Positions 46,074 to 57,174 of a DNA stretch of 64,000 bases are shown here, piece after piece. This stretch comes from Owenia fusiformis (Eukaryota > Annelida > Polychaeta > Sabellida > Oweniidae). Where the stretch lies: the NCBI GenBank assembly GCA_903813345.2, contig CAIIXF020000010.1, positions 24,409,740-24,473,739 of the forward strand, read 5' to 3'. Position numbers and translations under genes: made by a program. Each line of letters begins with the position of its first letter. Positions within the stretch are counted from its first letter, which is position 1. The notes below the pieces were generated by a model. That model saw only the letters and a list, made by a program, of their open reading frames with translations, was not told the DNA's origin and did no database searches.

Positions 46074-47605
46074 ACCAATTTTTAAAAAAAGGCAAGCCCA
46101 GTTTATTCTCAAACTACAGACCAATTTCACTTTTAAGCATTTTCTCAAAGGTTTTAGGAAAGTAATGCATAAAAGACTAATTGACTTCATAACAAAACAG
46201 AAAATACTCAGTTCAAGTCAGTTTGGTTTCCTGCCCAATAAATCAACAAACATTGCAATCTTAACTTTTCTTGAAATTTAAGAACTTCACTTGATGATAA
46301 TAACTTTAATATTGGACTATTTTTGGACCTGTCAAAAGCATTTGATACCGTTGATCACCAAATTTTACTTGACAAACTTGATTATTATGGCCTAAGAGGT
46401 AATGTAAAAAACTGGTTCACTTCTTACTTAAATGACAGAAAACAGATCACTTGTTATAATAATACTACTTCTTCAAATGAAGAATCCATCAAATGTGGTG
46501 TTCCTCAGGGCTCAATAATCGGACCAACTTTGTTTTTAATTTATATTAATGATATAACTTCAACCTCTAAACTTATTAAATTTGTGTTATATGCAGATGA
46601 CACAAATCTACTTCTATCTAATCAGAACCTAAATGAATTAACCAGACTATTAAACAAGGAACTACAATCAATCAATTTATGGTTTAAGGCCAATAAACTA
46701 TCACTTAATTTGGAAAAAACTAGTTTTATCATTTTTGCCCCAGGCAGAACCATCATTCAAAGAGACATAGATATACTTATTGACAATGTTCCTATAAAGA
46801 GAGAAACAAGCATTAATTTCCTTTATCGATGAAAAACTAAATTGGAAAAAACACATTCAATATATCACAAAAAATGTCAAGAATAGTAGGTATTCTTTAC
46901 AGAGTAAAAGATATTCTCAATCATGATTCTAAAGTGATACCATTCACTGATTCTCTCCCATATTATCTACTGTAACATCATTTGGGGCTATGTAAAGAAG
47001 ACAATTCTTGCCCCGATACATTTAATTCAAAAGAAATGCATCAGATTAATTACCAATTCCCACTTTAGAGAGCATACTGCTCCATTATTCAAAAGAGAAC
47101 ACTTATTGACCATTTTTGATATATATTATTTAAACATTGCCATGTTTATATTTAAATGTTTAAATAAACCATCTGGTTTTCCTTTATATATTTTCAAAGA
47201 TTATTTCAAAATTGCTGAACAATTGCTGACACAAGATCAAAATATCTTTTAGTCCAGCCCAAGTACCGTATTAAGGTTGGCTGGGATTCTCTAAAATTTA
47301 TTGGTCCATCATACTACAACAAATTACCAAATAAAATTAAGGAATGTGTCAATATTAATTAATTTAAGGCAGCTCTCAAAAACACATCATTTCAAATTAT
47401 TAGATATTTTCTATTATTACTCTGCAGTCCTTTCACTTCTACTTCTTATGTTCCAACACTTCAGCAATAAATTATTATACTCTTATATGACCTTTATCTT
47501 TTATAAAAAACACAATATACGCTCCGCGTCACATTGTTATAATATGTATGTACTGGTATATAAATTGAATGAAACAATAAACTTAAACTTAAAACTTAAA
47601 TCTTA
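46068..47605 (+). mobile_element. 5'-truncated LINE (CR1/L2-like), frameshifted
   Basis: Reverse transcriptase and C-terminus. The first motif SNYRPISLLSIFSKVLGK and the following VMHKRLIDFITKQKILSS are in different frames, with more shifts after 46832. The open middle part (46323-46832) has [37 protein letters not shown] and the active site YADD at about 46589. The broken remainder reads CNIIWGYVKKT, KKCIRLITNSHF and HTAPLFK, then a CxNK/KLP tail. The terminus is an (ACTTAA)-like repeat at about 47580-47605. The endonuclease is missing. Old insertion with several breaks. Confidence 0.75.
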
Positions 47606-47910
47606 GATGTTAAGCCAGATTTGAACTTCAGAAAACTTGTAGATGATTTTGAAAAAAGTGAAGTCAGTCTAAACAGTATTTGTTAAGTTATTGGAAGTTG
47701 TAATAATTTGTTACAGACGCCGATCACCAACTGCCAACCACTGATCACCATACGACGATCACCGCACAAAAAATGGAGTCCATAACAATATGTTACCACT
47801 TTTTGGTGGGAACATGAAAACCTTCTCCAATTCCATATAAAAATCCTAAAAAATCAAGAAGTTTCATAATTCTATTTCAATATATATTACCACTTTTTGG
47901 TGGTAACATA
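47606..47910 (+). mobile_element. Family A element, 3' part of the split copy
   Basis: Resumes the A body, then GCCGATCACCAACTGCC repeats (matching GCCGGACGCCAACC of the copy at 2429). The 3' hairpin at about 47790-47815 is ATGTTACCAC/GTGGGAACAT. A second hairpin of the same kind lies at about 47886-47908 with the same AAAACCTTCTCC following, so the 3' end is duplicated. Confidence 0.6.
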
Positions 47911-47979
47911 AAAACCTTCTCCTATTCCATATAAAATTTAGTTTAATCCTTTAAAAATACTATGTAAAAATTTACTTAG

Positions 47980-48680
47980 TTGAATTGTATACCTTTTGTT
48001 TGTAAATAGTTCAGTTAATTTATATATATTTGGCCTGTTTTGGAGTATTTAATTTGTTACAATGTTTACATATTCGTGAATGTCTTGGTATATTATTATA
48101 CCTTCCAATTTGTATTGGCAAATTATGATTTGACATCCTAAATTTTGTCATGTACAGAGGTATGCTCAATGGGTGGTGGAGATAAGATTCAAAGTTAATA
48201 TTGGTCTTAATTGCCTTGTATAAATGATATGTGCTTTCTGAAGGTTTGTATTCCTTTTTTGAACAAATTGATCTTTTAGTTTGCATTTAACTCTTAATTT
48301 CAGTGCAAAACTACTTTCAAAACTTAATAGATATCCAGATATTTGAAAAACCACATTCATTTAAAATATTCTCTACACACCTTAACCACTGTGACTTATA
48401 AATACCCTCCTGGTATAGTTTAAGCATTGCCTTATACACTTTGCTACTTAATGTGTTTACTCCAAAAATTAATTATCCTTGTTTTTATTGATATTTTAAT
48501 AGGGTATCTACCTAACTCACTGTATATCATAAACGATGGCGTTGCTCGTTTAACTCTCAAATATATAACCACTAGTGCCAAAGGGAAAGGACCAAAAGTT
48601 ATAATGGAACTTAGCAAGAAAAAGCAATTTCTAAGTGCATACCAGTCAAGAAAAACAAACCCCATATAGCCCAAAACCAT
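47980..48680 (-). mobile_element. LINE C-terminal fragment
   Basis: On the minus strand, over several frames: VKRATPSFMIYSELGRYPIK, ISIKTRIINFWSKHIK, ESTYHLYKAIKTNINFESYL, TKFRMSNHNLPIQIGRYNN and IPRHSRICKHC. This order is that of the C-terminal region of APE-type LINEs (ELGRYP...GRYNNIPR..R.C..C). Frameshifts near 48290 and 48440. The 80-codon plus-strand frame at 48427-48669 is only its shadow. Confidence 0.7.
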
Positions 48681-48904
48681 GATCTAACGTGAAAAGAAAC
48701 AATGTCTAATACCCCCTTTCCCCCACCATTCAAGAATCAATATCACAATCCAAGACCAGAAGACCAAGGGACATTTCATTCATACTGAAGTCATTACAAT
48801 ACATGTTGAAAAAAAATTAGAAATTGATAGCCAATTGATAGCCAATGCTCATAACCTCAAAAAATTGTTGTAGATATAAGCACATGTACTCATACTCATA
48901 ATGT

Positions 48905-49040
48905 GTTTGTTCTGTTGTTTCAACTGAAAAATCACAATTCATTGCTCTTGCTCTTAGAGCGGCAGAGCAGTATGAAAAAGTGTCAATATAGAAATACAGT
49001 TGCTCCTTGTGTGACCCCTACAATTATTTACTTTGCCAAA
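48905..49040 (+). repeat. Inverted repeat, left copy
   Basis: Contains TTTCAACTGAAAAATCACAA, TTCATTGCTCTTGCTCTTAG and ACAATTATTTACTTTGCCA. The same sequence is found reversed at 50930-51075 with about 15% differences by eye. Confidence 0.75.
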
Positions 49041-49049
49041 AACTAATAT

Positions 49050-49200
49050 AATGGTTATTTGGATATATGAAAATCATTTGATAGGTTAAATAAGAATAAT
49101 AGCATTGACTTTTGAATATAAAAGCATTATATAGTCAGATGTACCAAATTTTGACCATTATTGTTTTTAACCCTAATAGACTATCTCTACATATCAATAA
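49050..49200 (+). repeat. Diverged direct repeat, left copy
   Basis: Resembles 51080-51235 in the same orientation (shared ATAAGAATA..TAGCATT.., TGACTTTTG, ACCATTATTGTTTTTAA and GGACTATC/AGACTATC). It is adjacent to a block whose partner is inverted, so one copy of the composite has been flipped in part. Confidence 0.55.
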
Positions 49201-49469
49201 CTAAAGTTTGCGAAATTTGCTTTAAATTTGCATTTTTGGAAACATATCTGCTTATACCGATTCAATTCAGAACCACAATAGAAAGTTACTCTTTCATGAA
49301 AAACTTCGTCAGCGTCACTGAAGATTACTGAGTGCAGTCATTAATATGACCTCATATTTGGATAATCTCTCCTCTGTTAAAATTTTACTTCACATCAGCA
49401 AATTTTATTCAAATCATCATAAAACAGAAATGATCGACTGTTATTTTTGAAATGTCAATTAATAGTACA

Positions 49470-49556
49470 ATAACGTTATTTCAAAGGGCAATATAGTGAA
49501 ATATTGCCTGCCCTTGGTCCAATATTTCACTATATTGCCCTTTGAAAGGACGTTAT
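49470..49556. repeat. Long near-perfect hairpin, 37-bp arms
   Basis: Left arm 49470-49506 and right arm 49520-49556 pair at 35 of 37 positions around a 13-nt loop. Core of the arm: TTCAAAGGGCAATATAGTGA. This could be a palindromic MITE or, if transcribed, a precursor-like RNA hairpin. No coding sequence. Confidence 0.9.
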
Positions 49557-49560
49557 TACT

Positions 49561-49792
49561 ATTATTACCACCGTTAATGCCCAGGGCTGAAATAGCAAAT
49601 TTGAAATAGAAATTCTTACGCACTGAACGATATCACTTTTCCCGGGAAACATAGCCTGGCTGATAATGTCATTATTGCCCGACTAAAGTCATTAACGCCT
49701 GACACAATATTGCTCACATCAATATAGCAATTTAAATGCCTTCTCAACTAGTCTTAAAACCCCTAGAACAGGCCCTGCAAGGTGGTAATAAT
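49561..49792. mobile_element. MITE-like element with ATTATTACCACC inverted ends
   Basis: Left ATTATTACCACC and right GGTGGTAATAAT are exact inverted repeats 232 bp apart, directly next to the 37-bp-arm hairpin. Inside are further GCCC and TAATG motifs. No coding sequence. The superfamily is open. Confidence 0.5.
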
Positions 49793-49904
49793 AAAGTATA
49801 TTGCACTTTGTGAATTGCAATGGAAAATTGATTTGACATATTTATCTAAACAAAACAATATCGGTCAATGTTTTCTTTTTAATGGAATTGCATCTTTTAA
49901 GCGT

Positions 49905-49980
49905 GGCTGTTTAGTTCAGGTGGTAGAGCATCAGAATCTAGACTAGAAGGTCCTAAGTTTGGTTAGACAATTTTCCCACC
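49905..49980 (+). other. tRNA-like remnant (possible SINE head)
   Basis: TAGTTCAGGTGGTAGAGC at 49912-49929 matches a pol III A box well. GGTCCTAAGTTTGG at 49949-49962 is a weak B box at the right distance. The stem ends do not pair as a functional tRNA, so this is best read as a tRNA-derived SINE or decayed tRNA copy. Confidence 0.35.
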
Positions 49981-50039
49981 ATATTCTTGTTTATCTTTAA
50001 TAATACTAGCAATCTATTGTTCGAGTGGGTCACAGCAGG

Positions 50040-50935
50040 CCTTAAAAATAAATCCAAATACCTAGATATTGACTTTTGACCTTGAATTGACATTAACCCA
50101 TCAGTAATGACTTTGACCTCAAGTCGCCTAATAATGGGTCACCAAGGGTCACATCGTCCCCCGAGTGCCTTTAAACGCCAAATACCTTGATATTGACTTT
50201 GAACTTGAGATGATCCTGAATTGAACCATTAAATGATGACTTTGACCTCATGTTACCTTATCATGAGTCGCCAAGGGCCACAGCACGATATCAGCCCATG
50301 TGGCCTTAGAACGCCAAACACTGAAATATTGACCTTCGATTGACCTTGATCTCAGTTCACATTTCAATGGAGTCAAGTGCAGCAGCAGCCCCAAAACACC
50401 AAATACTTATATATTGATATATGACCTTGACATGACCTTGACCTATAACAATGACATTGATCTCAGGTCACTTTATCATTGGTGATCAAATGTCAGTGTA
50501 GCCCCACGCAAGCCAACTACCTAGATATTGACATTTAGATATATTGAGATTTAGATCTATGACCTTGAGATGACCTTGACCCTCAACAGTGACACTGACA
50601 CTTTATCATTGGTGATCAAATGTTACTGTAGACCCACGGTAGCCAACTACCTAGATATTGACTTTTGACCTTGAAATGACCTTGAAATCAGGTCACCTTT
50701 TCATTGGTCGCCAAAGGTCACAATTGTTCTCAATTGCCTTAAAACGTCAAATTGCTAGATATTGACCTTTGACCTTGAAATCACCTTGAAATCAGGTCAC
50801 CTTATCATTGGTCGCCAAAGGTCACAATTGTTCTCAATTGCCTTAAAACGTCAAATTGCTAGATATTGACCTTTGACCTTGAAATTACCTTGACCCATTC
50901 AGACCTTGACCTCAGGTCACCTTATATTATTTTTT
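50040..50935 (+). repeat. Tandem repeat of about 105-125 bp rich in TGACCT
   Basis: Eight or so units with AGATATTGACTTTTGACCTT, GAAATGACCTTGA and AGGTCACCTTATCATTGGTC. The last two units are nearly identical. The body resembles the tandem cores of families A and F in motif content, but no terminal hairpin is seen. It lies between the two inverted copies at 48905 and 50930. Confidence 0.75.
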
Positions 50936-51075
50936 GGCAAAGTTAATAATCGTAGGGCCCACACAAGGATCAACTTTATTGAAGAGTTTTCGTACTGGTA
51001 TTGCCCTGCCGCTCTAATAGCAAGAGCAATGAATTGCGATTTTTCAGTTGAAACAATGAAACAAGCACAATATTA
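50930..51075 (-). repeat. Inverted repeat, right copy
   Basis: Reverse-complement partner of 48905-49040. Confidence 0.75.
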
Positions 51076-51079
51076 TCAA

Positions 51080-51235
51080 TGGTAATTGAAACATTTAGAA
51101 AACATTGAATAAGTAAAATAGGAATAGTATCATTAGCAACGATGACTTTTGGATTAAAAATGGCATTTCAAGGTCAGCAATCTATAATTCTTCACCATTA
51201 TTGTTTTTAATAAAAAAAAAGACCACACCCAAATG
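51080..51235 (+). repeat. Diverged direct repeat, right copy
   Basis: Partner of 49050-49200, same orientation. Confidence 0.5.
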
Positions 51236-51627
51236 GACTATCATATATATCAATGTCAAATTTGCCTCCCTATTTCATATCCTCGCTGCTATTATTTGAA
51301 AAAAATGATTTTTTCAAACTCATCTTTTTGACGGTTGCACCTTGGGGCAAGCCGTCTAGCCCTTTCGTGTCACCTTTTTGTCTGCAGACAAGTGAAAATG
51401 AATAGTCAATGAACCAAACTATAATGACTTTGGGCTGCTTCTTAGTAATCTACCTCAACATCGGTTTAGACTAACTAAGCCACTTTGGAAGCGATTTGGC
51501 GCATACTATTCGACCATTTGAAACCACAACTGACTTTCGAATCCCAAGAGTCAGTGGTTTACTTGGCGTTATTGTTAATTTGCAGTTACTTGTTTCACTG
51601 TTTATATTTGAAAGTTAATAATTAAGG
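51236..51627. other. No gene recognised
   Basis: Spacer between the repeat complex and the LINE 3' end. No coding segment recognised. Confidence 0.45.
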
Positions 51628-53404
51628 GTTTGCGTTATGTCTATGTCTATGTCAATAATCTGCAAAAGGCTGAATAAGCCCATATAAAGCAGATATATAA
51701 TTTAACAGTGATAGAATTTGAATAGAATATAATTTAAAACCTTAACATTTAAAAATAGATCTATGGTTTACAACTCATTTTACCTGGGGAGACTGTCAAG
51801 CTACTGCGTTGACATCACCCCTCTTTACCAGTAGTGCAGGCTTGTTGCTGTGCACTGGGGACCCTTTACATTAAAACATAGATCCATATTAAAAACACAC
51901 CTATTTAATTGCAGTTATTGACATAGGCATAGTATGATGATTTAAAACTACTTAGACTGTCACAGTCTAAGATGTCACCAGGTAGAGTGTTCCATTTAGC
52001 TATTGTCCTAGGGAAATAGATAAATTTGTATGCATCCGTTCTAGTTGATGGTTGTATGAACTTAGAAGGATGATACAACCTAGTGTTGGTATTGATCTGT
52101 TGGCGGAAGTATGGAGGCACGTCGATGGCTGCTAGGTTCTGCTTTCCTTTGTAGAAAAGGAAAACTCTAGCAGCCTCTCGACGCTCCTTCAGTGGCTCCC
52201 ACTGTAGGTCTTGAAGAGCTTTGGTGACACAGCCTGGTTCCCTTGAGTGACATTTGGTTACAAACCTGGCTGCTCTTCTCTGTACCTGTTCCAACATATC
52301 AATATCTTTTTGTCGGTATGGATCCCATGCCGAGCTGGCATACTCTAAATTAGGCCGGACTAGTGACTTATACGCCTGAGCCTTCACTTTTTCAGGGCAT
52401 TGATGGAGGTTGCGCCTGAGAAATCCAAGCACCTTATTGGCTTTGGATACAATAGTTTGAATATGTGTAGTCCAGCGTAAGTTATTTGTGATGTCAATTC
52501 CTAGGTATGGGATGTGTGTAACCGACTTAAGGTTTTCCCCTAGCATGGTGTAATTGTGCATGATAGGGGATTTACCTTTGTGAATATTTAGCACATAGCA
52601 TTTTGATGGATGGAATTTCATTTGCCATGTTGATGCCCAGGAGACCAGTTTATCAAGATTCTCCTGTAGTGTTAATGCATCTTGCTTGCTTTCGACTGTC
52701 ATGAATAAAAGGCTGTCGTCAGCAAAAAGCTTAAGACTGGCTGAGGATGATAGGTTATTGCCCATATCATTGATATAAACAAGGAAACAGAGTGGTCCAA
52801 GAACTGTTCCTTGAGGAACTCCTGATTTTACTGGAGTTTTTGAACTTGATTCACCATCGAGCACTACCTGTTGTGATCTTCCCACAAGCCAGGATCTGAA
52901 CCAGTTCAAGTTATTATTGCGAATTCCATAATAGTCGAGTTTGAGCAAGAGGCGTTCGTGAGCCACCGTGTCAAACGCTTTGGAAAAGTCTAATACCAAC
53001 ATGTCTGTTTGTTTATTGTTGTCGAGGGCCCGAGCTATATTCTCTATTGTATTGACAAGTTGTGTTTCACATGAGTGCTTTGACCTGAATCCATGTTGGA
53101 ATTTTACTAGAATTTCATAGAGGTCAAAGTGGGCCATAACGTGATGGAATATAATATGTTCCATTATTTTACATGGAACTGACGTCAGAGATACAGGCCT
53201 GTAATTCACAGCCTCATCTCTTCGTCCCTTTTTATAGATAGCAGTAACATTGGCATGTTTCCAGTCCATAGGCACTAAGCCTTCATCGATAGACTGTTGA
53301 AAAATTATTTGAAGGAATGGTGATATGCTGTCACTGCATTCCTTCAGGACCCTAGTCGGAATAAGATCGGGTCCAGTGGCTTTTGATGGATTTAGGCCAG
53401 TTAT
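51628..53404 (-). mobile_element. 5'-truncated LINE (CR1/jockey-group)
   Basis: Minus-strand non-LTR element with an intact RT-to-end frame and a 3' UTR of about 270 bp. It terminates in a short GACATAGACATAGACATA tandem tail. In-frame sequence extends upstream of 53275 (LNPSKATGPDLIPTRVLKEC) to about 53404, where homology stops. The endonuclease is absent. There is no clear target duplication. The open frame indicates a relatively recent insertion. Confidence 0.8.
51905..53404 (-). CDS. LINE reverse transcriptase, N-terminally truncated
   Basis: RNA-directed DNA polymerase of a CR1/jockey-type LINE. Motifs in order: KATGPDLIPTRVLKE, NVTAIYKKGRRDEAVNYRPV, FQHGFRSKHSCETQL, VLDFSKAFDTVAHERLLLKL, SGVPQGTVLGPLCFLVYIND and the catalytic LKLFADDSLLF (near 52725). 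The thumb/C-terminal region has IPYLGIDITNNLRW, RPNLEYASSAWDPY, RRAARFV and FPRTIAKWNTLP. About 500 residues are visible. FADD in place of YADD is common in this group. It stops at 51905 after YYAYVNNCN. A start at 53275 (GTG) or 53267 (ATG) would be artificial because the true N-terminus is lost. Confidence 0.85.
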   Translation of the reverse strand: MTGLNPSKATGPDLIPTRVLKECSDSISPFLQIIFQQSIDEGLVPMDWKHANVTAIYKKGRRDEAVNYRPVSLTSVPCKIMEHIIFHHVMAHFDLYEILVKFQHGFRSKHSCETQLVNTIENIARALDNNKQTDMLVLDFSKAFDTVAHERLLLKLDYYGIRNNNLNWFRSWLVGRSQQVVLDGESSSKTPVKSGVPQGTVLGPLCFLVYINDMGNNLSSSASLKLFADDSLLFMTVESKQDALTLQENLDKLVSWASTWQMKFHPSKCYVLNIHKGKSPIMHNYTMLGENLKSVTHIPYLGIDITNNLRWTTHIQTIVSKANKVLGFLRRNLHQCPEKVKAQAYKSLVRPNLEYASSAWDPYRQKDIDMLEQVQRRAARFVTKCHSREPGCVTKALQDLQWEPLKERREAARVFLFYKGKQNLAAIDVPPYFRQQINTNTRLYHPSKFIQPSTRTDAYKFIYFPRTIAKWNTLPGDILDCDSLSSFKSSYYAYVNNCN

Positions 53405-53510
53405 CTTTCAGATATAAGAGAGATTCAGCTACATGCATTGAGCAAAACTTGAATGTGTAATATTGTGACCCTAAGCAAAATTTTTCCCCCATCCAACCGT
53501 TTATAATAAT

Positions 53511-54560
53511 AACCAGAACAACAGCAACACCAAAGCGTAGCGAATCCCATCGAACAGAAATGGCTGGCATTTTTACAAACAAAATATATAGCAAATATCA
53601 TAAAATAACACACATAAGAAAGGCCACCATTTTCAAAATAGTTGCTCACTTGCCAAGTTGTCATCAGAAGAAGTAATATGCTTTTAAATAGCAACATATA
53701 AAATTTTTAAAAATCGCACACACGTATATGTAAATGGTGGCCATTTTTTAAAATGGTCGCAGACTACCCAAAATGTCATAAGACCGTATGCAATCCTTAC
53801 GAGTTTTCACATACCACTAGATCACTGATTTCACAGTTTCGGTATGGAATTCTACCTTTGCATATTGAAACTGGCAGATTTGTAAATACCAATGTAAATG
53901 AGCGTTTTTGTAACATTTGTAAGTCGGGTGAAATCGAAGTTCTTTGAAAAATTGGAAATAGAGAGTCTGACTTTAAGTGACATTTTTAAAAGTAAAAGAT
54001 ACACTAAGATGTTTGGTCAGTATTTAATTGACATAATGCAGATCAGGAAAGACTTTATTTTTAAACAATAACTAGCTATTTTAAAATGTTCAAATGTGTC
54101 TCATAAGCCCAGATAGGGCTGGTTGTATGATATGATACAAGTGACACTTTAATAAAATAAATAAATAAATACCAAATATGAACAAAATCGCTCCACTACT
54201 TTTTGAGTTACAGTTAAAAATGTTAAATAACACACGTAAAAATGGTTGCCATTTTTTAAAATGGCCACCTACTACCCAAAATGTCATTAGACATTGTGCC
54301 ATGCTTAAAGTATTTACATATCAAATATGAACAAAATCCCTCCACTACTTTTTGAGTTACAGCAAAAATCATAAAATGACGTGCAAAGGCAGCCATTTTT
54401 CAAGATGGCTGCCATGTATTTCTTCTATATTTACATTTCCAGCTTAATCAATGTTCTATATAACTTTTTTACATTTAAAACATATTGCTATTACAGTTTT
54501 ATATGCAGAACCTTAATTACTGTAAAATCGGCACTAAAATGGCCACCATTTTTAAATATT
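53511..54560 (+). mobile_element. Family B element, 3'-truncated, with LINE insertion
   Basis: 5' end AACCAGAACAACAGCAACACC and ATCCCATCGAAC, then B body units. It is interrupted at 53818-54168 by a LINE fragment and runs up to AAATGGCCACCATTTTTAAAT. The GACGG tract and 3' hairpin are missing, and a second B element begins at 54594. Confidence 0.6.
53818..54168 (+). mobile_element. LINE 3'-end fragment
   Basis: Encodes SLISQFRYGILPLHIETGRF and NERFCNICKSGEIE. Out of phase after 53946 comes EKLEIESLTLSDIFKSKRYT and MFGQYLIDIMQIRKDFIFKQ, which is the standard LINE C-terminus. The tail is AATAAAATAAATAAATAA. The B unit CACATACC|AAATATGAAC is split here, with ATACC repeated on both sides as a probable 5-bp target duplication. 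Confidence 0.7.
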
Positions 54561-54593
54561 GCACATACTTAAATTTACAACCTTTCCATGTTA

Positions 54594-55722
54594 AACCAGA
54601 ACAACGGCAACGCCAAAGCGTAGCGAATCCCATCGAACAGAAATGGCTGGCATTTTTACAAACGAATAGCAAATATCATAAAACAACACACCAGAAATGC
54701 CACCATTTTCAAAATGGTTGCTATCTTGCCAAGATGTCATCAGAAGAAATAATATGCTTTTAAGTAGCCACCTCTAAAATTTTTGAAAAATCGCACACGT
54801 ACTTGTAAAATAACTCACATAAAAATGGTGGCCATTTTTCAAAATGGCCGACTACTCCCCAAAGTTTTATTAGACAATGTGCCATGCTTAAAGCATTCAC
54901 ATATCAAATATGAACAAAATCGCTCCACTACTTTTGAGTTATAGTAAAATACGTTAAAATGGCGCCCATTTTTCAAAATGGCCACCTTCTACCAAAAGTG
55001 TCATTAATAGAAATAGACAGTGTGCCATGCTTATAGCATTCACATACCAAATATGAACAAAATCGCTCCACTACTTTTCGAGTTATAGTAAAATACATTA
55101 AAATGGCGGCCAAGTGTCACAAGTGTCATAGGACAGTGTGCCATGCTTATAGTATTCACATACCAAATATGAACAAAATCGCTCCACTACTTTTCGAGTT
55201 ATAGTAAAATACGTTAAAATGGCGGCCATTTTTCAACATCGTGCAGTGCTTATAGTATTCACATACCAAATATGAACAAAATCGCTCCACTATTTTTTGA
55301 GTTACAGTAAAAATCGTAAAATGACGAGTAAAGGCCGCCATTTTTCAAGATGGCTGCCATGTGCTTCTTAATATCTACATTTGTAGCATTATTAATGTCC
55401 TTTATAATTTTTTTACATTTAAAACATATTGCTATTACAGTTTTACATATTGCACCTAAATTACTGTAAAATCGGCACTAAAATGGCCGCCATTTTGAAA
55501 TGAGCAGCCATTTTGAAAATCGGCTTTCGAGCAGAACTTCTACCCCCATAGGGTATATGTGTAGAAAATATGAACAAAATCGGGCCAACGGTATTTGAGT
55601 TATTGCCCGGACGGACGGACGGACAGCCGGACGGACGGACGTACGTACAGTACAGACGTACGTACGGACGGACGGACGGAGGCGTTCCCTATATCCCTCT
55701 GAACTTCGTTCGATGGGATAAT
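54594..55722 (+). mobile_element. Helentron-like family B element, complete
   Basis: 5' AACCAGAACAACGGCAACGCC and ATCCCATCGAAC (about 54627), three to four 140-bp units, the AAATTACTGTAAAATCGGC unit, the GACGG/ACGT tract at 55605-55682 and the 3' hairpin at 55692-55719 (right arm GTTCGATGGGAT). About 1.13 kb, uninterrupted. Confidence 0.7.
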
Positions 55723-57065
55723 AAACACTTAGAGAACATTTTATAAAGAGTAGCAGCAAGGCAGCTTTGAATATGTTCTTTGCATGTAGTAATGTTATCA
55801 TAATTAAGGTAGGATTTCTGTTTGGGATATTTAAGTTAAAGGTACTTTGGCTTCTTGATACAACATGTCTCTTAGTTCTGTATAATGTGAACATTTAACA
55901 AGAAAATGTAATTCATCTTCAACTTCATTTGAATCACTCAATTTACACTTACACTTACCTTTCCAATAAAGGTGTGTTGTTATACCTTTGTGTCTCAACA
56001 TTAAGTTGAAGGGACCCAGTTCTAAAAGCTAGCTAGAGTGTCACCACAATTGAATTGATGATAACTACGGGCTTTTGAAGGTGGGCGATAATGTACAATT
56101 TTGGACTTTCTCTAGTTGAGGTTCATTCTCCATTTCCCGCACCAAGTATTCACAGTGTCCATCATTCTCTGGAGGTCTTCCGCAGATCTGGCTGTGAGGG
56201 CTATATCATCACCATATAAAAGTATTAAATCATTGTTGTTGTCTATATTGATGCTACAGTTCAATTGTTTTACTTCTGCAGCTAAGTCATTCACATAGAT
56301 TGCAAATATTGTCGGGGATAGCAGACAGCCTTCCTTCTAGCCCTTGCTGATGCTAAACCAGGGTGTTAAATATCCATTGACACGAATGGCTCCTGATACA
56401 TCCTGATATAATGATTTTATTGCATTGAACATTTTACCCTTGACTCCAATGCGGTTATATTTTAGCCACATACAATCACGGTTTAGTCCACTTAAGGCTT
56501 TCATTGCGTCGATATAACATACATAAGTCTCAAGTTTCGCCAACTTACAGCTGCACTTTTCCCGAAATGCATTTTGTTCATCAACCAATAAATTGTTGCT
56601 CTCAAGGAACTTTGTAAGGCGCTTGTTAAGAATATCACAATATATTTTGCATGGCATTGAGATAAGGCTGATTGCTCTAAGTTCAGTGGATCACGATTAT
56701 CTCCATCCTTAAAAATTGGATTAATAATGGTCTGCATCCACTTTTAGGGAACGATTCCATTATCAAGGCATTCCTTGATAATTTTATATAACATATTTAT
56801 ACACATACTTCTGCTGGGATTGAGTCAATGACAACGGCTTTATGAACTTTGGCTCGATCACTTCCTGTAGGGTTATCTCCTCGTTAAGTGGAGCACTTTG
56901 TGAGTCAACATTTTCATCATCAATATTGGAGAGTTCTTCCTTAACTTGTTTCAGGTGATTCTCATCAAAGTTGACATTGTCCTCTTTTTCTGAATATAAT
57001 TCATTGTATGAGTTGGCCTAATAATTTAGTACTTCTTATTTATCTGTTGAAATATTTTTGTCAGG
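55723..57065 (-). mobile_element. LINE fragment with internal deletion
   Basis: Minus-strand pieces in order: acidic pre-RT region (FDENHLKQVKEELSNIDDEN), QTIINPIFKDGDNRDP, RT fingers (ILNKRLTKFLESNNLLVDEQ, then GVKGKMFNAIKSLYQDVSGA) and palm with LLYGDDIALTARSAEDLQRM (about 56200). Then comes KSKIVHYRPPSKARSYHQFN, joined within a few residues to the C-terminal FRTGSLQLNVETQRYNN and KCKCKLSDSNEVEDELHFL. Some 250-300 residues between palm and C-terminus are missing. Several frameshifts and stops are present (near 56340, 56660, 56745). Old, dead copy. Confidence 0.7.
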
Positions 57066-57174
57066 ATTTAAAATTTGAGGTGGGGCTAATTTGAGGTGGG
57101 GCTAATTTAACCTAGACCTTTTACAGCAAATATGTAATACGCAAATTGCAAGACAGTTGGACGGCCTGAGTCAG

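Noticed and set aside
48427-48669. 80-codon plus-strand frame with TTSAKGKGPKVIMELSKKKQ
   Set aside because: The minus strand here reads as a LINE C-terminus (ATPSFMIYSELGRYPIK), so the plus frame is a shadow.
49905-49980. Functional tRNA gene
   Set aside because: A box is good but B box is weak and the acceptor and T stems do not pair; kept only as a tRNA-like remnant.
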